From Rosa chinensis (Eukaryota > Streptophyta > Magnoliopsida > Rosales > Rosaceae): 64,000 bases of DNA. The DNA is taken from NCBI RefSeq assembly GCF_002994745.2, contig NC_037090.1, positions 2,418,001 to 2,482,000 on the forward strand, written 5' to 3'. The notes beneath the pieces were generated by a model. That model was not told where the DNA came from, ran no database searches, and saw only the letters and a list, made by a program, of their open reading frames with translations. The position numbers and the translations under genes were made by a program. Of the stretch, positions 25,107 through 42,363 are shown piece after piece (the first letter of the stretch is position 1; each line of letters opens with the position of its first letter).

Positions 25107-26150
25107 CCCTAAGCTTTTGTTATTGTGTTTTCACTCCTAGGCTCACATTCGGTACCTCTCTATATTCTCGAAAGATTTCTAATTATAAGGTATGTATCTT
25201 GTTCTTGGATTACTTTCTTCCTTCTTTTTAGGTATATTGTCATATTAATCTCATGATAGTTTTTTACTCTCAATTACTACATTTCTAATTTACCTACTAA
25301 GTAATTAGATGAAAGTGAGGCTTGAATACCACAAACCTTCAAGCTAAAAAAAGATCGTATTTTCTACGATCATAGGTATAATATAGTAGAAAACCTAATA
25401 AAGAGGTATTATTCAAAAAAAAAAATTATTGTAATATAGAGGTGTTCGTGTCATACAAAAATAAACCTCTTATATATCAGATACATACTTGAAATCAAAT
25501 GAACTAGAAAAAATGTTTTGATCATCAGGTACCTAGTTTATTATATAGGTATACGCATATAGGTATAATATAGAAACTTTCAACCTAATAAACATGGTCA
25601 ACTCGCAATGATAGAGTACCTAAGAAAGAGGTTGATTTTAAAAAGGATTCTAATAAATAGGTTGATATGAAAATTTCTATAAATCAAGTTAGTTAAACAT
25701 ACTTGTCTAATCTTTAGGTTGTCTATTTTTTTTTTTAAATACAATCTATTAGTTGGGTAAAAAACTTTAAACTTCTACTTTTAGGTTAGGTTGCAAGTAA
25801 AACAGAAAATTACTTTTAAAATAAAAAGTTTAAATTATCAAAAAGTAAATATCACATTCACTTAAATCTATATAACTTTTGAATTCAGGAAATTATGTTA
25901 AAAAATATCCATAATTCTAGCAATCATGATGAATTTAATGAAAATTGCGATAATAAAGAGACCAATAAAAAAGATCTACAATTAATGTATTTAAAGATGA
26001 CGTTAATTTTGCTAATTGACTTATGTTTGTCAGATTTAAATTATGGCAATTTGTGTAATTTTTTTAAAAATGAAATCTAATATTTTTCCTAATTGGCAAT
26101 AATTGGGTGTAGATTGAAAAGAAATAATAGGTGGGTTCTTTCCATTAAAT
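25107..26150. other. AT-rich intergenic sequence
   Basis: No gene, RNA or named element can be supported in this stretch. Confidence 0.4.
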
Positions 26151-26219
26151 TTTCTAAAAATTGGGTGTATAATGAAATGCATGTTAGATTATCATTTCTG
26201 TCATTTATGGAAGGAAAAT

Positions 26220-26538
26220 ACGCAGCACAGTAAAGCAAAGACATAAGCAGTGATGTCAATTGTAAAGTACTGGCATAGTGACATAATCACTTACCAAAAG
26301 AAAAGGCATAGTGACATAGTGTTCTAACTAGAACTGGATACTCTGACATAGTCAATGATGTCACTTGTCAGTGTATAAATACATATATAACCACAGAAAC
26401 ATATGGCCAACTTTAATCCTAAACACAGCAAATATAATTAAAGAGTTTGTGAACCCTCAACTTTACTCCCCACAGTTCGAGTCTAAATCCTATCACGGTT
26501 TTACAAATCAATAGTAATTATTTGCAGGGAGAGAACAA
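26220..26538 (+). promoter_or_regulatory. Promoter block of copy H
   Basis: Nearly the same sequence stands before copy I (31310-31627) and, in part, copy E. It contains TGATGTCA at 26251-26258 and 26356-26363, several TGACATAGT repeats, and a TATA-box-like TATAAATA at 26374-26381, about 158 bases before the ATG. Confidence 0.6.
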
Positions 26539-29029
<2,491 letters not shown>

Positions 29030-29719
29030 TTCATCTCAAACTTAACTTATAGTCGTAGTATATGTGTGTAATTGAGGCAAACAAAACTTCTCTTTAATAA
29101 GTTGATGGACCATTGCATATGGGATATGGGATATCCCACGTAAGATTGTACTTGTTTGAATACCCATTTTTCGTTATAAGCGTAGTATTATATGTGTGAA
29201 ATTTATTCTCTCTCGACCACTCTATGTCTCTATGGTAGATTTTTTTTTGTAATACTACCAGTTTATTATGAATAAAATGTTCTCGTTTCTCCTCAAAAAA
29301 TTATCAAAAACTCGATAGTGATATTTAAACTATATTAGACTTGATTTAAAATTAACATCGATTCAGATTCTCAACTTATCTTAATGTTCATTTTTTGTCT
29401 ATATCATTATACCACATTGTTTCTATTTTATACCAAATATAACTATTATAATATACATATACATTTAATATATATATATATAATATATACACACACATAT
29501 ATGTGTAAACACTAAATCACAGTTCCTTCATTTGTCATAAGAAAACTTGAAGATTTCATTACTTGAAGATTTCATTATATGAGATGAAGAATTACAGTAG
29601 AACCAAATAATGGTTACAATCAAGAAACCCTAATCTCCTAGCTCTGATTGAGAGGTAGAAAGTGAGGGTAGTTACAGACTTCGAGTAAAACTTAATGAAA
29701 TCAAGCTTAAGATGTGTGA
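29030..29719. other. 3' flank of copy H (paralogous to that of copy I)
   Basis: Matches 33992-34610 with many substitutions, including CTAAATCACAGTTCCTT and TTATATGAGATGAAGAATTAC. A TA-rich microsatellite lies near 29460-29510. No gene seen. Confidence 0.6.
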
Positions 29720-30695
29720 CTTGATGAGTAGGGTCACACAAGTTGGGTCTGCTTGCATGTGCGAGCAACATTGTCCAATGGCTGCTCCTCCTCTTACAGA
29801 TTCATTTATCTGCTCCATAGAAGTATAACGAGTATAGTTAAACCAAGGACTTTCTTTTTATGTTTTTGTTTTGTTTTTCTTTTTTTTTTTAAGTCTTGTT
29901 TTTTTTTTGTCAGTACTTTGAATTATGCATATGATGTTGTGAACTGAAAAATAAAATTAACAATTATGTTACAGGACGGAACCAGAATCTAAAAAATGGG
30001 TGGGATGCAGCTTGAAGTTAATTTTGAGTGAACAGTGCTACTGAAATTTAAGCAAAATTTCTTTATTTAGAATTATTTTCTTAATTAATGACTAAGTTGG
30101 ACAAATATTAGAACCAGAAAGCGGGGATAAGAGGCCAGGACAGGAGGATTGGAGGAAATTTTTGGCCTTATTTATATGAAATTTGTACTCAAAAGTACTT
30201 TCCCACATAAATGGGGTGGGCTGCAGTTTTACCTAGACATCTTATAGTTCTATGCTTGGTTATGTCAAAAATCTTCGACATATTAGGCACCGTCAAGCTA
30301 GCATGTCACTTTTTCACATTGAACTTAACCATGTAGCAAGTCGCCCCTCTCTAGTTAGTCGTTTTTCTTTCTTCTATTTTAAATTGAGGGGATTAATTTG
30401 TCCTTCCGCATTCAAAAAATAATAATAATAATAATAACTATTCAAAATTGTTCTGAAAAAAAAAATTATTCGAAAAGTTTAAACTCATTTCAATTAAATT
30501 AATGAAAAAATTAACAGTTTTATTTTAATTCAAGCATTTTGACCTCATAACTTTTTAAACGATCAACTGCGAACACATATATGTCCTGACATTTGTCACT
30601 TGAAACTAAATAGGTCCCAACCATTAATTTTAAATGTCAGCAGAAAACAACAAGCCAAAATCACATCATATAATATGATTAACCGTAACTTTTAT
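29720..30695 (-). repeat. Duplicated start of CER26-like exon 2 plus adjoining intron
   Basis: On the minus strand 29818-29720 reads MEQINES..GGAAIGQCCSHMQ and ADPTCVTLLIK, matching the start of exon 2 of the BAHD gene at 36042-37010. The higher-coordinate sequence up to about 30695 matches the intron of that gene (37020-38605) apart from a MITE present only there. The homology starts abruptly at about 29720 inside the copy H 3' flank. It is a non-functional partial copy. Confidence 0.82.
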
Positions 30696-30756
30696 ATATA
30701 TAGAGAGAGAAAAGAATTTGGCCTATTTACTTTGGACTCCACTTCTACTGCAAGGA

Positions 30757-30840
30757 GCCAAGGACAACAAATTAAGAACCTGATACAAACATATTTCTTC
30801 ATTGCCTTGTTGAGGAAGCAAGGGAAGTTAAGAAGTTAGT
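30757..30840 (+). pseudogene. Small relic of an AKR exon 7
   Basis: GGACAACAAATTAAGAACCT and following bases resemble the exon 7 start GGACAACAAAGATTAAGAACCTGGAT of the intact copies, preceded by a CTACTGCAAG acceptor-like piece. Indels disrupt it. Short and diverged. Confidence 0.45.
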
Positions 30841-31097
30841 TAAGTGCTTGTTTTTCAATATATGTGAATGTTTGGAAATTCTTCTATATACTGAGGGTGC
30901 AAGTGAGTCTTAATACTTATAAAATGATTTCAACTCTTGATATTTATAATTAAAAAAAAATTAATAACTAAAAAATAAATTTTATGGAATCTAACAATTC
31001 ATTCATGTTTGTGCAAGTACATGTTGGTATTTTGAATCCTCCCATGTAAATGTATAACTAATGTTTTTTTCCCCTATCTATATTCACACATGTTGAG

Positions 31098-31255
31098 ATT
31101 AGGCTAATTAATAAACTCAAGCAGCTGTTGAGTTCAAACAAACTCAAAATAGTCAAACTGTCCAAGAGGGGAAAGAGACAGAAATTCCTAGACTGAGAAT
31201 CTAGCTGATTGGATTTAGACCTTAAATCACTGAGTTCCAAGTAAATTTCTTTCCA
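31098..31255 (+). repeat. Dispersed repeat, copy 2
   Basis: Second copy of the repeat at 9113-9265. It directly precedes the promoter block of AKR copy I. Confidence 0.75.
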
Positions 31256-31309
31256 TTTTGATTAATATTTAGATTAGAATATCATTTACGTCATTTATGG
31301 ATGGAAAAT

Positions 31310-31627
31310 ACACAGCACAGTAAAGCAAAGATATAAGCAGTGATGTCAATTGTCAAGTAGTGACATGGTGACACAATCACTTACCAAAAGAAAAGGCCTA
31401 GTGACGTAGTGTTCTAAATAGAACCAGATAATATGACATAGTCAGTGATGTCACTTGTCAGTGTATGAGTACATATATATAACCAGAGATACACATGGCC
31501 AACTTTAATCCTAAACACAGCAAATTAAAGAGTTTTGTGAATCTTGAGCTTTACTCTTCACAGTTTGAGTCTAAATCCCATTACCAGTTTTGCAAATCAA
31601 TAGTAATTTTTTGCAGGGAGAGAGCAA
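31310..31627 (+). promoter_or_regulatory. Promoter block of copy I
   Basis: Close match to the copy H block, with TGATGTCA at 31341-31348 and 31446-31453 and a TATATATAA stretch at about 31474-31482. The H-type TATAAATA is changed to TATGAGTA here. Confidence 0.55.
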
Positions 31628-33991
<2,364 letters not shown>

Positions 33992-34637
33992 TCCATCTCA
34001 AGCTTAAGTTATATTAATAGTATGTTTGTATTAATTGAGGCAAAGATAAGTTAAATATGGGATATTCCATATGAGATATTCTTGTACTTCTTCGAATATC
34101 CATTTTTCATTGTAAGTGTAGTATTATATGTGTGAAACTTATTTTCTTTCTGCCACACCATGACAGATTCATTGTAATTCCACAAGTTTATTATGAATAA
34201 AGTGTTCTCGTTTCTCCTTATTAAATAAATATCAAAATCTTAATAGTGATATTTGAACTGCATTAGACTGGACTTAAAACTAAGTATTCAGATTCTTAAC
34301 TTATCTTAATGTTGATTTTGTGTCTATATCGTATATCACATCATCTTAGGATACGTATTTGTATTGTATACCAAATATAACTATTATAATACACACACAC
34401 ACTTATATAGTAAACCCTAAATCACAGTTCCTTTGTCACAAGTCCTAAGAAGACTCGAAGATTTCATTATATGAGATGAAGAATTACGGTAGAACCAAAT
34501 AATAAGTTAAGCAACCCTAATCTCGTAGATCTGATAGAGATGAAGAAAGAGAGGATAGTTACAAACTTCAAGTAAAATTGAATGAAATCAAAATTAATTA
34601 AGATGTGTGACTAGCAGGTTGCTATTAATACAATCTT
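33992..34637. other. 3' flank of copy I
   Basis: Paralogous to the copy H flank up to about 34610, then the 9-bp target site of the next transposon. No gene. Confidence 0.55.
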
Positions 34638-35812
34638 GGGTTGTGCTAGGCTCACACTTAAGTGATTGTGTGCGAGCCACACTTAGACATGTATCAAGTT
34701 TTCATGATGTTTAAATATTAAACTAGACACCAAACACACTCTACGGGTGTGAATAATTACGTGGGAAGTTATTTCACAGAACGTGGAGAAAATTGCTGCA
34801 CATATTTTATTTTTGATTTTTGATTTTTTTCCCTTAAAAAAAAATTACAGATTAGACAATAACTATAACTACAGTTTTGGATTCATTTTCTTCTATATAT
34901 GCGCTTTATTGTATTCACTTCCCATTTGTGACCAATTAAATTAATCCCCAACCCACGTCTTCAAACTCAACTCTCCCCCCTCTCTTTGCGCGCGCATGTC
35001 ACTCACTCTGTCTCTTTCTATCGCTGATCAAACCCCCCAAATCAATTTATTATGATCTGATTTAGAAAACCCCAACGCAAAAGAAGAAAAGATTCGATTT
35101 TTGATTTTGGGTTTTTCACTTTTTCTATGTGACTCAGATCACAATCCGGGGGTCTAGAGAATGAAAGAGAGTCGGGATGGGAGAGGACCCTTCATCGTCT
35201 CAAATGTCCGAGGACGACGACCGATCGACACCGTCATGATGTTGTCATCGTCCGAAACCCAGAAAAGCTTTAGATTTTTTCAGCGAAACAGTAATTGGGA
35301 GAAGAACCATAGATTGGGAGGGGAACCGAAAGAGGCCAATTATATAGGTTTTGGGAGAATGACATTTTTGTTTGTTCTTTTTTGGTGCAAAGAAATATAA
35401 TATTATTTCCATCCCTGTTTAATTTGAAACCCATGAACCCCATTACCAACAAGCTCTGAGCTATGGTATTGGTTCCTCTCCCGATGTCTTTTTCAGCCAG
35501 TGCTTACTGACCAATATTTGGCTTATGCGACAACAAGCCTGAGATTTTTTGGCCAATCCAAGTTTGAGAATTTCTTTGGCTCATTGATGCTGTGGAAATC
35601 AACTCGGCCCCGAGTCCAGTTGCCGAGTTATGCTGATGACTTGGTTGTTGGGGGGATAAGAAAACTCAGGGGTATACATGGAAGAAAATGAATCCAAAAC
35701 AGCATTTATAGTTATTGTCTCATTTAATATAACTTAATATTAAAACACCATGAGAACTTACACATGTCTGAATGTGGCTCACACACACTCACTTGAGTGT
35801 GAGCACTCCCCA
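34638..35812. mobile_element. Pack-MULE-like element carrying gene-like sequence
   Basis: The two ends form imperfect inverted repeats of about 80 bp (left GGCTCACACTTAAGTGA and GAGCCACACTTAGACATG; right, reversed, GCTCACACTCAAGTGAG and GAGCCACATTCAGACATG). An exact 9-bp duplication TACAATCTT flanks them (34629-34637, 35813-35821), as expected for Mutator-like transposons. The interior is gene-like and richer in GC: a pyrimidine-rich leader at about 34930-35150, an open frame starting at 35161, and a second frame at 35500-35691. No transposase is present. The source genes were not recognised. Confidence 0.82.
35161..35400 (+). pseudogene. Gene-like fragment captured in the Pack-MULE
   Basis: An 79-residue open frame follows a leader-like CT-rich stretch (TCTGTCTCTTTCTATCG). 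An overlapping frame reads GEDPSSSQMSEDDDRSTPS, typical of an acidic N-terminus. Neither could be assigned to a family. Likely part of a host 5' UTR and first exon. Confidence 0.35.
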
Positions 35813-36041
35813 TACAATCTTAGAGCTGTAATAATCTCTAACTATAATCTTAATAAAACCACTAGAAATAGGACACATGGCGTCTAGTCTAGAGTGGAGA
35901 GTTGACTTGACTGTGTCGCAACTATTCACTTCATTGACTAGTTACCTTGGACATGAAAAGATCATTGGTATCTTTTATTTTCTTTTCTTTTTTTATGAGA
36001 ATAGGATCTTTTATTCCCTTAAGATAGATATAACAGCAGAT

Positions 36042-39000
36042 TTATGCTTTTCTCGTCCCACTTATGACCATTATTGGGTTTAAGCTCAAAATAGCTTCAT
36101 CCTGACATAACTGCTCTAGTTCCTCCTCCGGCAATGTGACCGTAACCATCCTCGCCATGCCTCCTTCTGGAGATGGCATCACCATTATCAAACCTTCCCC
36201 TTCCACATTTCCAACATGATATGACACGTGTACGGGCCTGTTCTCCTTATCAAACACAGCTGTATACATCAACGGCTTATTCCTAGTAATCCCAGGAAAG
36301 TCAACCATATGCTCCATGCTCATACATGTCAACTCAGGGCCATACATTCTAAAAGGTGCCCCAGACTGACCTCCCTCTTCCTTTCTTGATTCAAACCAGT
36401 CTAAAGCAGACCAAAACTCTCCCTCCCCCTGACTCGACACATGGCGATGCACGGCTCCGACCACATCTCCCAAGTCTTCCTTTTCTTCCACATCAAGTAA
36501 TGAAAGCAACGAAAAATGCAAGGCATTGCCATAGTGCCCAAAAGAGAGCTGCAGCTTCTTCCTGAAGTCAACACAAATGGAGAGGGAGTGCTTGCTTTCA
36601 CTTTTTGGGTGCTTCAAGCGAGCAATGCGTGCCCAAAAGAGTGCGGCCATCAAATCAAACGGGGTTGCAACAGGGCATGTTTGGTGGATTTCTAAGAGGT
36701 TTTGCTTGATCACTTCATTGGAAAATTTGAAAGTGGCTGTGCCCATTTTCTTCAGTACTAATGGGGTATGTGCTGCCATGGACTTGGCTTCGTAATAAGA
36801 GCATGATGACTTTGTGTTTGTGTTGTGAATGTTGAGTCCGCGAGTGAGTGGCGAGTCCAATAAGTCATCAAAGGAAGGCGGGTGTACGACGGGCCCCCGA
36901 CGGTGAGTCTCGGCCCATGACTTGATGAGTAGGGTCGCACAAGTTGGGTCTGCTTGCATGTGAGAGCAACTTAGTCCAATGGCTACTCCTCCTCCTTCAA
37001 ATTCGTTTATCTGCTCCATAGATATATAATGAGTATGGTTAAACCAAAGACTTTTATTTTCTATTTTTCTTTTTTAGCGAAAGACTTGTTATTTCGTTAG
37101 TACTTTAAACGTGCATATGAAGTTGTGAACTGAAATATAAAATTAATTAATAGCTATATGACAAGGACATAATTAGAATTGAAAAATCGAGTGGGCTGCA
37201 CTTTCAAGTTAGTTTTGAGTAAAAAATACTGCTGAAATTTATAAGGGTGGGCACGGTGCGGTTTGGCACGGTTTGAGGCCCAAACTGCAACCAAATTGCT
37301 TCTTTCGGTTGGGCTATATTTCAAACTGCAATTGCATTTCAAAGGTTGGACTGATTATTTCGATTACACCATTTTTCAATTTGGTGCTAGTAGTCGGTTT
37401 AGGAGTGGACTGATTTATTTATTTCAACTAGCAAAAAGACCACACAAATTTTCAACAATGCCCATTTTTACCTAACAATTTCAACAAGGCATAAACACTT
37501 TTCAATGCATTCAGAGTCTACACAAATCTACAAATGTTACCCAGATATCAAGCAACTCGCAGAGATACCAAATTTGAACACTTAACAAACCCACATAAAT
37601 ATCAATTATCAAGCAAACATAGCAACTTGCAAACTGCTAACCTGAACAAAGTCTCAAACATAGCAATTATATATTACAAGTAGTTCCATCAATGATCAAA
37701 GTCTCAAACATTAAAATTTGAATGTTTATGGTGAATAGAACCAACAACAAATACATAAAAAAGGAATTAAAATAAATTTTGTGCGGGTTGGTTTCAATTG
37801 GGCGGTTTATGACCTAGAACCGCAACCAAACTGTTTTTATGAAGTTCGGTGTAGTGTGGGCATAAAACGATATTGTTTTAGTTCGGTGCGGTTACCGCAC
37901 CTCTTTTTTCAATACAAATTGTCCACCTCTAAAAATTTAAGCAAAAGTTCTTTATTTAAAATCATTTTCTTAATTAATGACTAAGTCGGGCAAAGGTTAG
38001 AACCGGAAAGTGGGGATGAGAGGCTAAGATAGGAGGATTAGAAGAAATTTTTGGCTTGATTTATATGAAATTTGTACTCAAAGTACTTTTTTCACATAAA
38101 TGAGGTGGGCTACAGGTTTACCTAGCCTCTGTCTAGGTTCTTTACTTGGTTATGGCAAAAATTTTCAACATGTTAGACACTGTCAAGCTAGTATGTCATT
38201 TTTTCACACTTATCATAATTATGTAGCATGTCGTACTTCCTAGTTAGTCGTTTTTCAAACATCTTCTTTTTTTAATTTGGGAGGATTGATTTGTCCTCTC
38301 TCATTCATAAAAAAAAAAAACTAATTATTCAAAACTGTTAAAAAAAAAACTATTCTAAAAGTTTAAACTCATTTTAATTAAATTAATGAAAAAGAAATCA
38401 AAGTTTTAATTTAATTCAAGCATTTTGACCTCATAACTCTTTAAAGGATCAACTGTGAGCCCGTATTATGTCATGACCTTTTTTACCTGAAAACTAAATT
38501 GGTCCCCAACCATTAATTTTGAATGTCAGCAGAAAACAACAATCCAAAATCACATCATATAATTATGATTAAGCATTAGCCGTAACTATATATTATATAT
38601 GAGTTCTTGTTTCTTCTTTTCAAGTGCATAATTACTGCGAGTCCAGTGGCGGAACCACGTTGGAGGCTGTTTGGGCTATAGCCCAACCCAAATTTATTCC
38701 TAAGTTTTATATTGCATATGTGGTTCCCTCTACATGGAGCTGCAGTTGGTTCAGCTGGCTTAGTGCAGTATATTTCACTTTCCTATGGCAAGTTTGATCC
38801 CCCACTTGCCCAATTTTTTGTATTCTCTGCCTCTTTTCTGGTTTTTTTTTTCTCACCAATTTTCTTCTCCATTTCTTCTTTGCTTACAATACCTTCTTCT
38901 CTTGTTTCTATTGTTCTTTCCCCTATTTTTTTCTCCCTTCCTTCTTCTTGGTTACTATTTTCTTTCATTCTTTTGTAAATTTTCTATAAGTGTTTCTTTA

Positions 39001-42000
39001 TAGAATTTTTGTAAATTCCTTGTTTAATTCTTAGTGTCTTAAAATTTTTAGAAACATTATTGACTAAAAAAAAGAAAAAATCTTATAAGCAACCTTAGAT
39101 TAGCCCACCCCACTTTTGTATCGTGGTTCCGCCACTGTGCGAGTCTGCTTATCGATAGGGTGAGAATTGAATCGAGTTACCTAAATTGGTGGGTGGCTTC
39201 GATGATCATATACGTCTATTTCAACCCCAGAAAATAAACGTCGACGCAGTTGTGTACGATTGATGTCATGCATGGCACCCCTCACAGTCGGTGGTTGCTT
39301 TTGCTACATTCAAAGCATTTCCTGGAAGCACGAGACCTCTTAGGTCCTTCTTTATCAGTCTATGCATGGCACCCCTCACAGTCGGTGGTTGCTTTTGCTA
39401 CATTCAAAGCATTTCCAGGCCAGGGGGCACGAGACTTCTTAGATCCTTCTTTATCATTCTCGCTTCCCAAGATAAATTAACTCACTGGAGATCGACAAGT
39501 GTCACCTTGCAACTACCCTTTTACTTTCAATTACCCGCTTTTTCTCCATATAAAAAAAAAGAAAAAGCATTCATCTTTTCAAAACAGAAGAAAGTAAAAA
39601 ACATCACTTTAATCACTTAATTTTGAGTCATTTGATATTTTAATCACTTAATTTTTAAGTATATCACTTTAATCACTTAATTTTAAAGCTTTGATACAGT
39701 CAAAATTAGGGATATTTTAGTCCGATTACAAAAAACGTATTAAGAATAATTAAAAGAAAAAAAAAATAGAACACCATCGTTCTGTAGCAAACCATCCAAT
39801 CTCCTTCCTCTATTATCATAGTCTTTCCTTCTAGATCGAGCCTCTTGTCTATTTAAGCCTTTTTATTCTCTTTCATTCCTCTCATTGCGCCATCGTAGAC
39901 TTGGACACCTCGGTCTCAATCAGGTCCGCCCCCTCAAAGCTCTATTTTTTATTTTTTTTATTCTCTAGTTAATGCTCTGTTTAGCTAGTTTTGGCTTCTC
40001 ATCTGCCTTTTGAAATTCTTCTGGGGTATTTGTTTTCAGTTCGTTCAATGAATTAGTTTATTAAACAATAGAAAAAGTGTAGATGAGACATCCAGGCTCA
40101 TGAGAGAGAGAATAGGGAAAAAAAAAAAAGGAAAGAAGATCAAGAAAAAATGAGAAAGAAAGAAGATAAGTTTTAGGGCAAATTTTATTTTACCACCTTG
40201 ATCTTTAAACTCTAAATCATTTGTGTCTCTACACTTTTAATTTTATCACGGGTGCTCCTGTACTTATCAAGTTCAATCAATCTTGTCTAACCTTGGCTTT
40301 CTTTGCCAACTATTGTGTGATGTATTTTGAAATTGTTGTCATATATAATATAATTTTTCATGTCACATTAGTGAATTATCATCATACATGAGAGTAGGCC
40401 TGTAAATGGACCGGGTTCAGATCGGATCGACCTAAATCCAAATCCGTTTACTAAAAAAAAAAATTAGATCAAAACCCCCTCCGTTAACCCGGCGGATCAT
40501 TGATACCTCAATCCAAATCCGTATCCGTCGGATTAACGGATACCCGATCCGTTTATAATTTCAAATATTTTTAAATTTTAAATAGTAATATTAAATTTAT
40601 ATCATAATCTCTCATAAGATATTAATAAAATATTAAAATAACATGATCTACATGAAGAGTATCACCAAAAATAAAATTACATTGTCAAAAATAAAATTAC
40701 GAAGACTGCCTCTTAGATTTATGCAAAAAAGTAATATTAGAAATCTTTAATATTTTATATTTTAAAAATAATAATAATATATTAATAAAAAATAATATTT
40801 TTTTATTACTAAAACAGGTCGGATCATTAACGGATCGGATCGACCTAAATCCAAATCCGATCCGTTTATTAAACGGGTTAACGGATTCGGATCATTAACG
40901 GATCAACGGATCAAAATGTTCGATCCAAACCCGTTTAATAGCTACGGATCTGGAGCGGGTCCGGATCAAAATCCGGTCCATTTACAGGTCTACATGAGAG
41001 CCTATTAGACCCACATTTTTAATTTATAAAATACTTGACAAAAAAATTAATGATTGGACATGATTAATTAAATTAGAGAACACTGGGGTACATGTGATGA
41101 AATTAAAAGTGCATGGTCACAATTGATTTAACGTGTAAAAAGTGGGGAGGTAAAATAAAATTAGCTCTAATTAAGTTCTATCTATTTATCCTTTAACAGA
41201 AGTATCCTTAAAATAATAGTTTATTTGTAAAGATTTAATAGAAAAGTTGACCGTTTATGAATGAGTGACTAATTAATGTGAATAACACAGTGAAAGTTGA
41301 AAGACTAAAATTATATTTTTCTAAATAATGTGACCAATAAAGTGTTAATTGAGTCATAGTTGAAGGAATAAAATGATATTTTTTTTTTCAAAAAAAAAAA
41401 AAAAAAACAACCATTCATAGCTGGTAGCTCTTGATCTTTGGTACCAACCTGCATATATAGTCCTTGGGACCAAACAAGCATTCATACTGTGGTTGAATCC
41501 TAAGGGAAATCTAAGGGCTTCATGCATGCAGTATATATCATTGCTCAAGACCTCATGCCTTTCGGAATTAGTAATCAAAGTGGTGAAAGAATAAAAAAAA
41601 TCATAAACTATCTGGGTTAGAAGTTCAATCACTCACAATGAAACTAAATTTCTTAATTTAAAAACTTTAAAATCTCTTAAAAAGAACCAAGGAGACCGGT
41701 TTCAATAGGCAAAAAAAAGAAAATCATCGAGTCACTGACGTTGATGTACAAAGTAGGAAATAGTGAAGCTTTTTAGGTACGTAAACTTCTATTTTCTTTC
41801 TTTTTTCTTTCTTTGTTTCATTAAAAAGAGAGGGAAATAGCCGGATCGGAGTAGTACCTGGATTCTATACGGCGACCATGAACTAGGATCATCATGAGGC
41901 ATATCATCCCACGCCGTCAACAACCTCTCCTCCGCCCCATCAGCAGATCCCAGCCACTCATCAAGTGTTGTCGCCACCGTGGCCTTCACCACCCTAACAC

Positions 42001-42292
42001 CGGCATCGTTACACTTGACCTCCCACTCACCGTCGACCTCTCTCCGGACTATCCTACCCGTCACCGGCGGGTAAAGTGATAGGATCTCCGAGAGACACAC
42101 CCGAAACGGGTCCAAGTCAAAATATGAAAACAGCTTCTCCTTGTAGTAGAATATCACGTGAACGCTGTGCAGGGCCATTGCATGGTCCAGACCCGTGAAA
42201 GAATGGATCGTACCCGGGTTCACCGGCCTGCTGGATACTGCCGTTAGCTTTGACCGGACAGCCACCCGGTTGCTCTGGTTCTGCTTCATCAT
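36042..42292 (-). CDS. BAHD-family protein similar to ECERIFERUM 26 / CER2
   Basis: Two minus-strand exons, 41858-42292 and 36042-37010, join in phase 0 (...SPYRIQ|INEFEGGG) to 467 residues, normal for the family. Exon 1 gives the N-terminal half (HSFTGLDHAMALHSVHVIFYY, LSLYPPVTGRI). Exon 2 holds GLSCSHMQADPTCATLLIKSW, with HxxxD at 162-166 but Pro instead of the following Gly. The BAHD structural motif DFGWG is absent: the region near 367 reads MYGPELTCMSMEHM. This pattern fits CER2/CER26-like proteins, which help KCS condensing enzymes of the endoplasmic reticulum make very-long-chain fatty acids beyond C28 for cuticular wax. The 4.8-kb intron is packed with transposons. Naming is by recalled similarity; the wax role is from the family. 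Confidence 0.82.
37242..37931. mobile_element. hAT-type MITE (690 bp) in the CER26-like intron
   Basis: Ends TAAGGGTGGGCA and TGTCCACCTCTA are inverted repeats. The 8-bp flanks GAAATTTA (37234-37241) and AAAATTTA (37932-37939) match at 7 of 8. The duplicated intron copy at about 30045-30060 has one uninterrupted GAAATTTAAGC, showing the empty site. Subterminal CGGTGCGGTT repeats are visible. Confidence 0.85.
38644..39137. mobile_element. hAT-type MITE (494 bp), CAGTGGCGGAACC family
   Basis: Ends CAGTGGCGGAACCACG and CGTGGTTCCGCCACTG are perfect inverted repeats. The 8-bp duplication TGCGAGTC is exact (38636-38643, 39138-39145). The internal pyrimidine-rich frames are not genes. It lies in the CER26-like intron. 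Confidence 0.9.
39268..39460 (+). repeat. Two-copy tandem repeat, 94-bp unit
   Basis: ATGCATGGCACCCCTCACAG begins at 39268 and again at 39362. The units share GTCGGTGGTTGCTTTTGCTA and CCTTCTTTATCA, with a small insertion in the second copy. Confidence 0.85.
40172..41172. mobile_element. MITE containing a nested hAT MITE
   Basis: Left end TTAGGGCAAATTTTATTTTA and right end TAAAATAAAATTAGCTCTAA are imperfect inverted repeats. The 598-bp hAT MITE at 40395-40992 is inserted within. Lies in the CER26-like intron. Confidence 0.6.
40395..40992. mobile_element. hAT-type MITE (598 bp), TAGGCCTGTAAATGGAC family
   Basis: Ends TAGGCCTGTAAATGGACCGG and CCGGTCCATTTACAGGTCTA are inverted repeats. The 8-bp duplication CATGAGAG is exact (40387-40394, 40993-41000). 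Subterminal repeats of GGATCGGATCGACC and ATCCAAATCCG type occur at both ends. Confidence 0.92.
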
Positions 42293-42354
42293 GTTCAGAG
42301 AGACAACGAAATTAATTAGGAAGATTTGTGTAGAATACTAGAATTTGAGAGGAC

Positions 42355-42363
42355 GTTTTATAG
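42355..42363 (-). promoter_or_regulatory. TATA box of the CER26-like gene
   Basis: The minus strand reads CTATAAAAC, 62 bases before the start codon, with no ATG between. Spacing suits a plant TATA box with a short leader. Confidence 0.6.

Noticed and set aside
35500..35691. 63-codon frame as an independent gene
   Set aside because: It is within the Pack-MULE, without conserved motifs, so it is treated as possible cargo rather than a gene.
38712..39003. Hydrophobic, Phe/Ser-rich frames suggesting a membrane peptide
   Set aside because: They lie wholly inside a hAT MITE with exact target duplication and come from a pyrimidine-rich tract.
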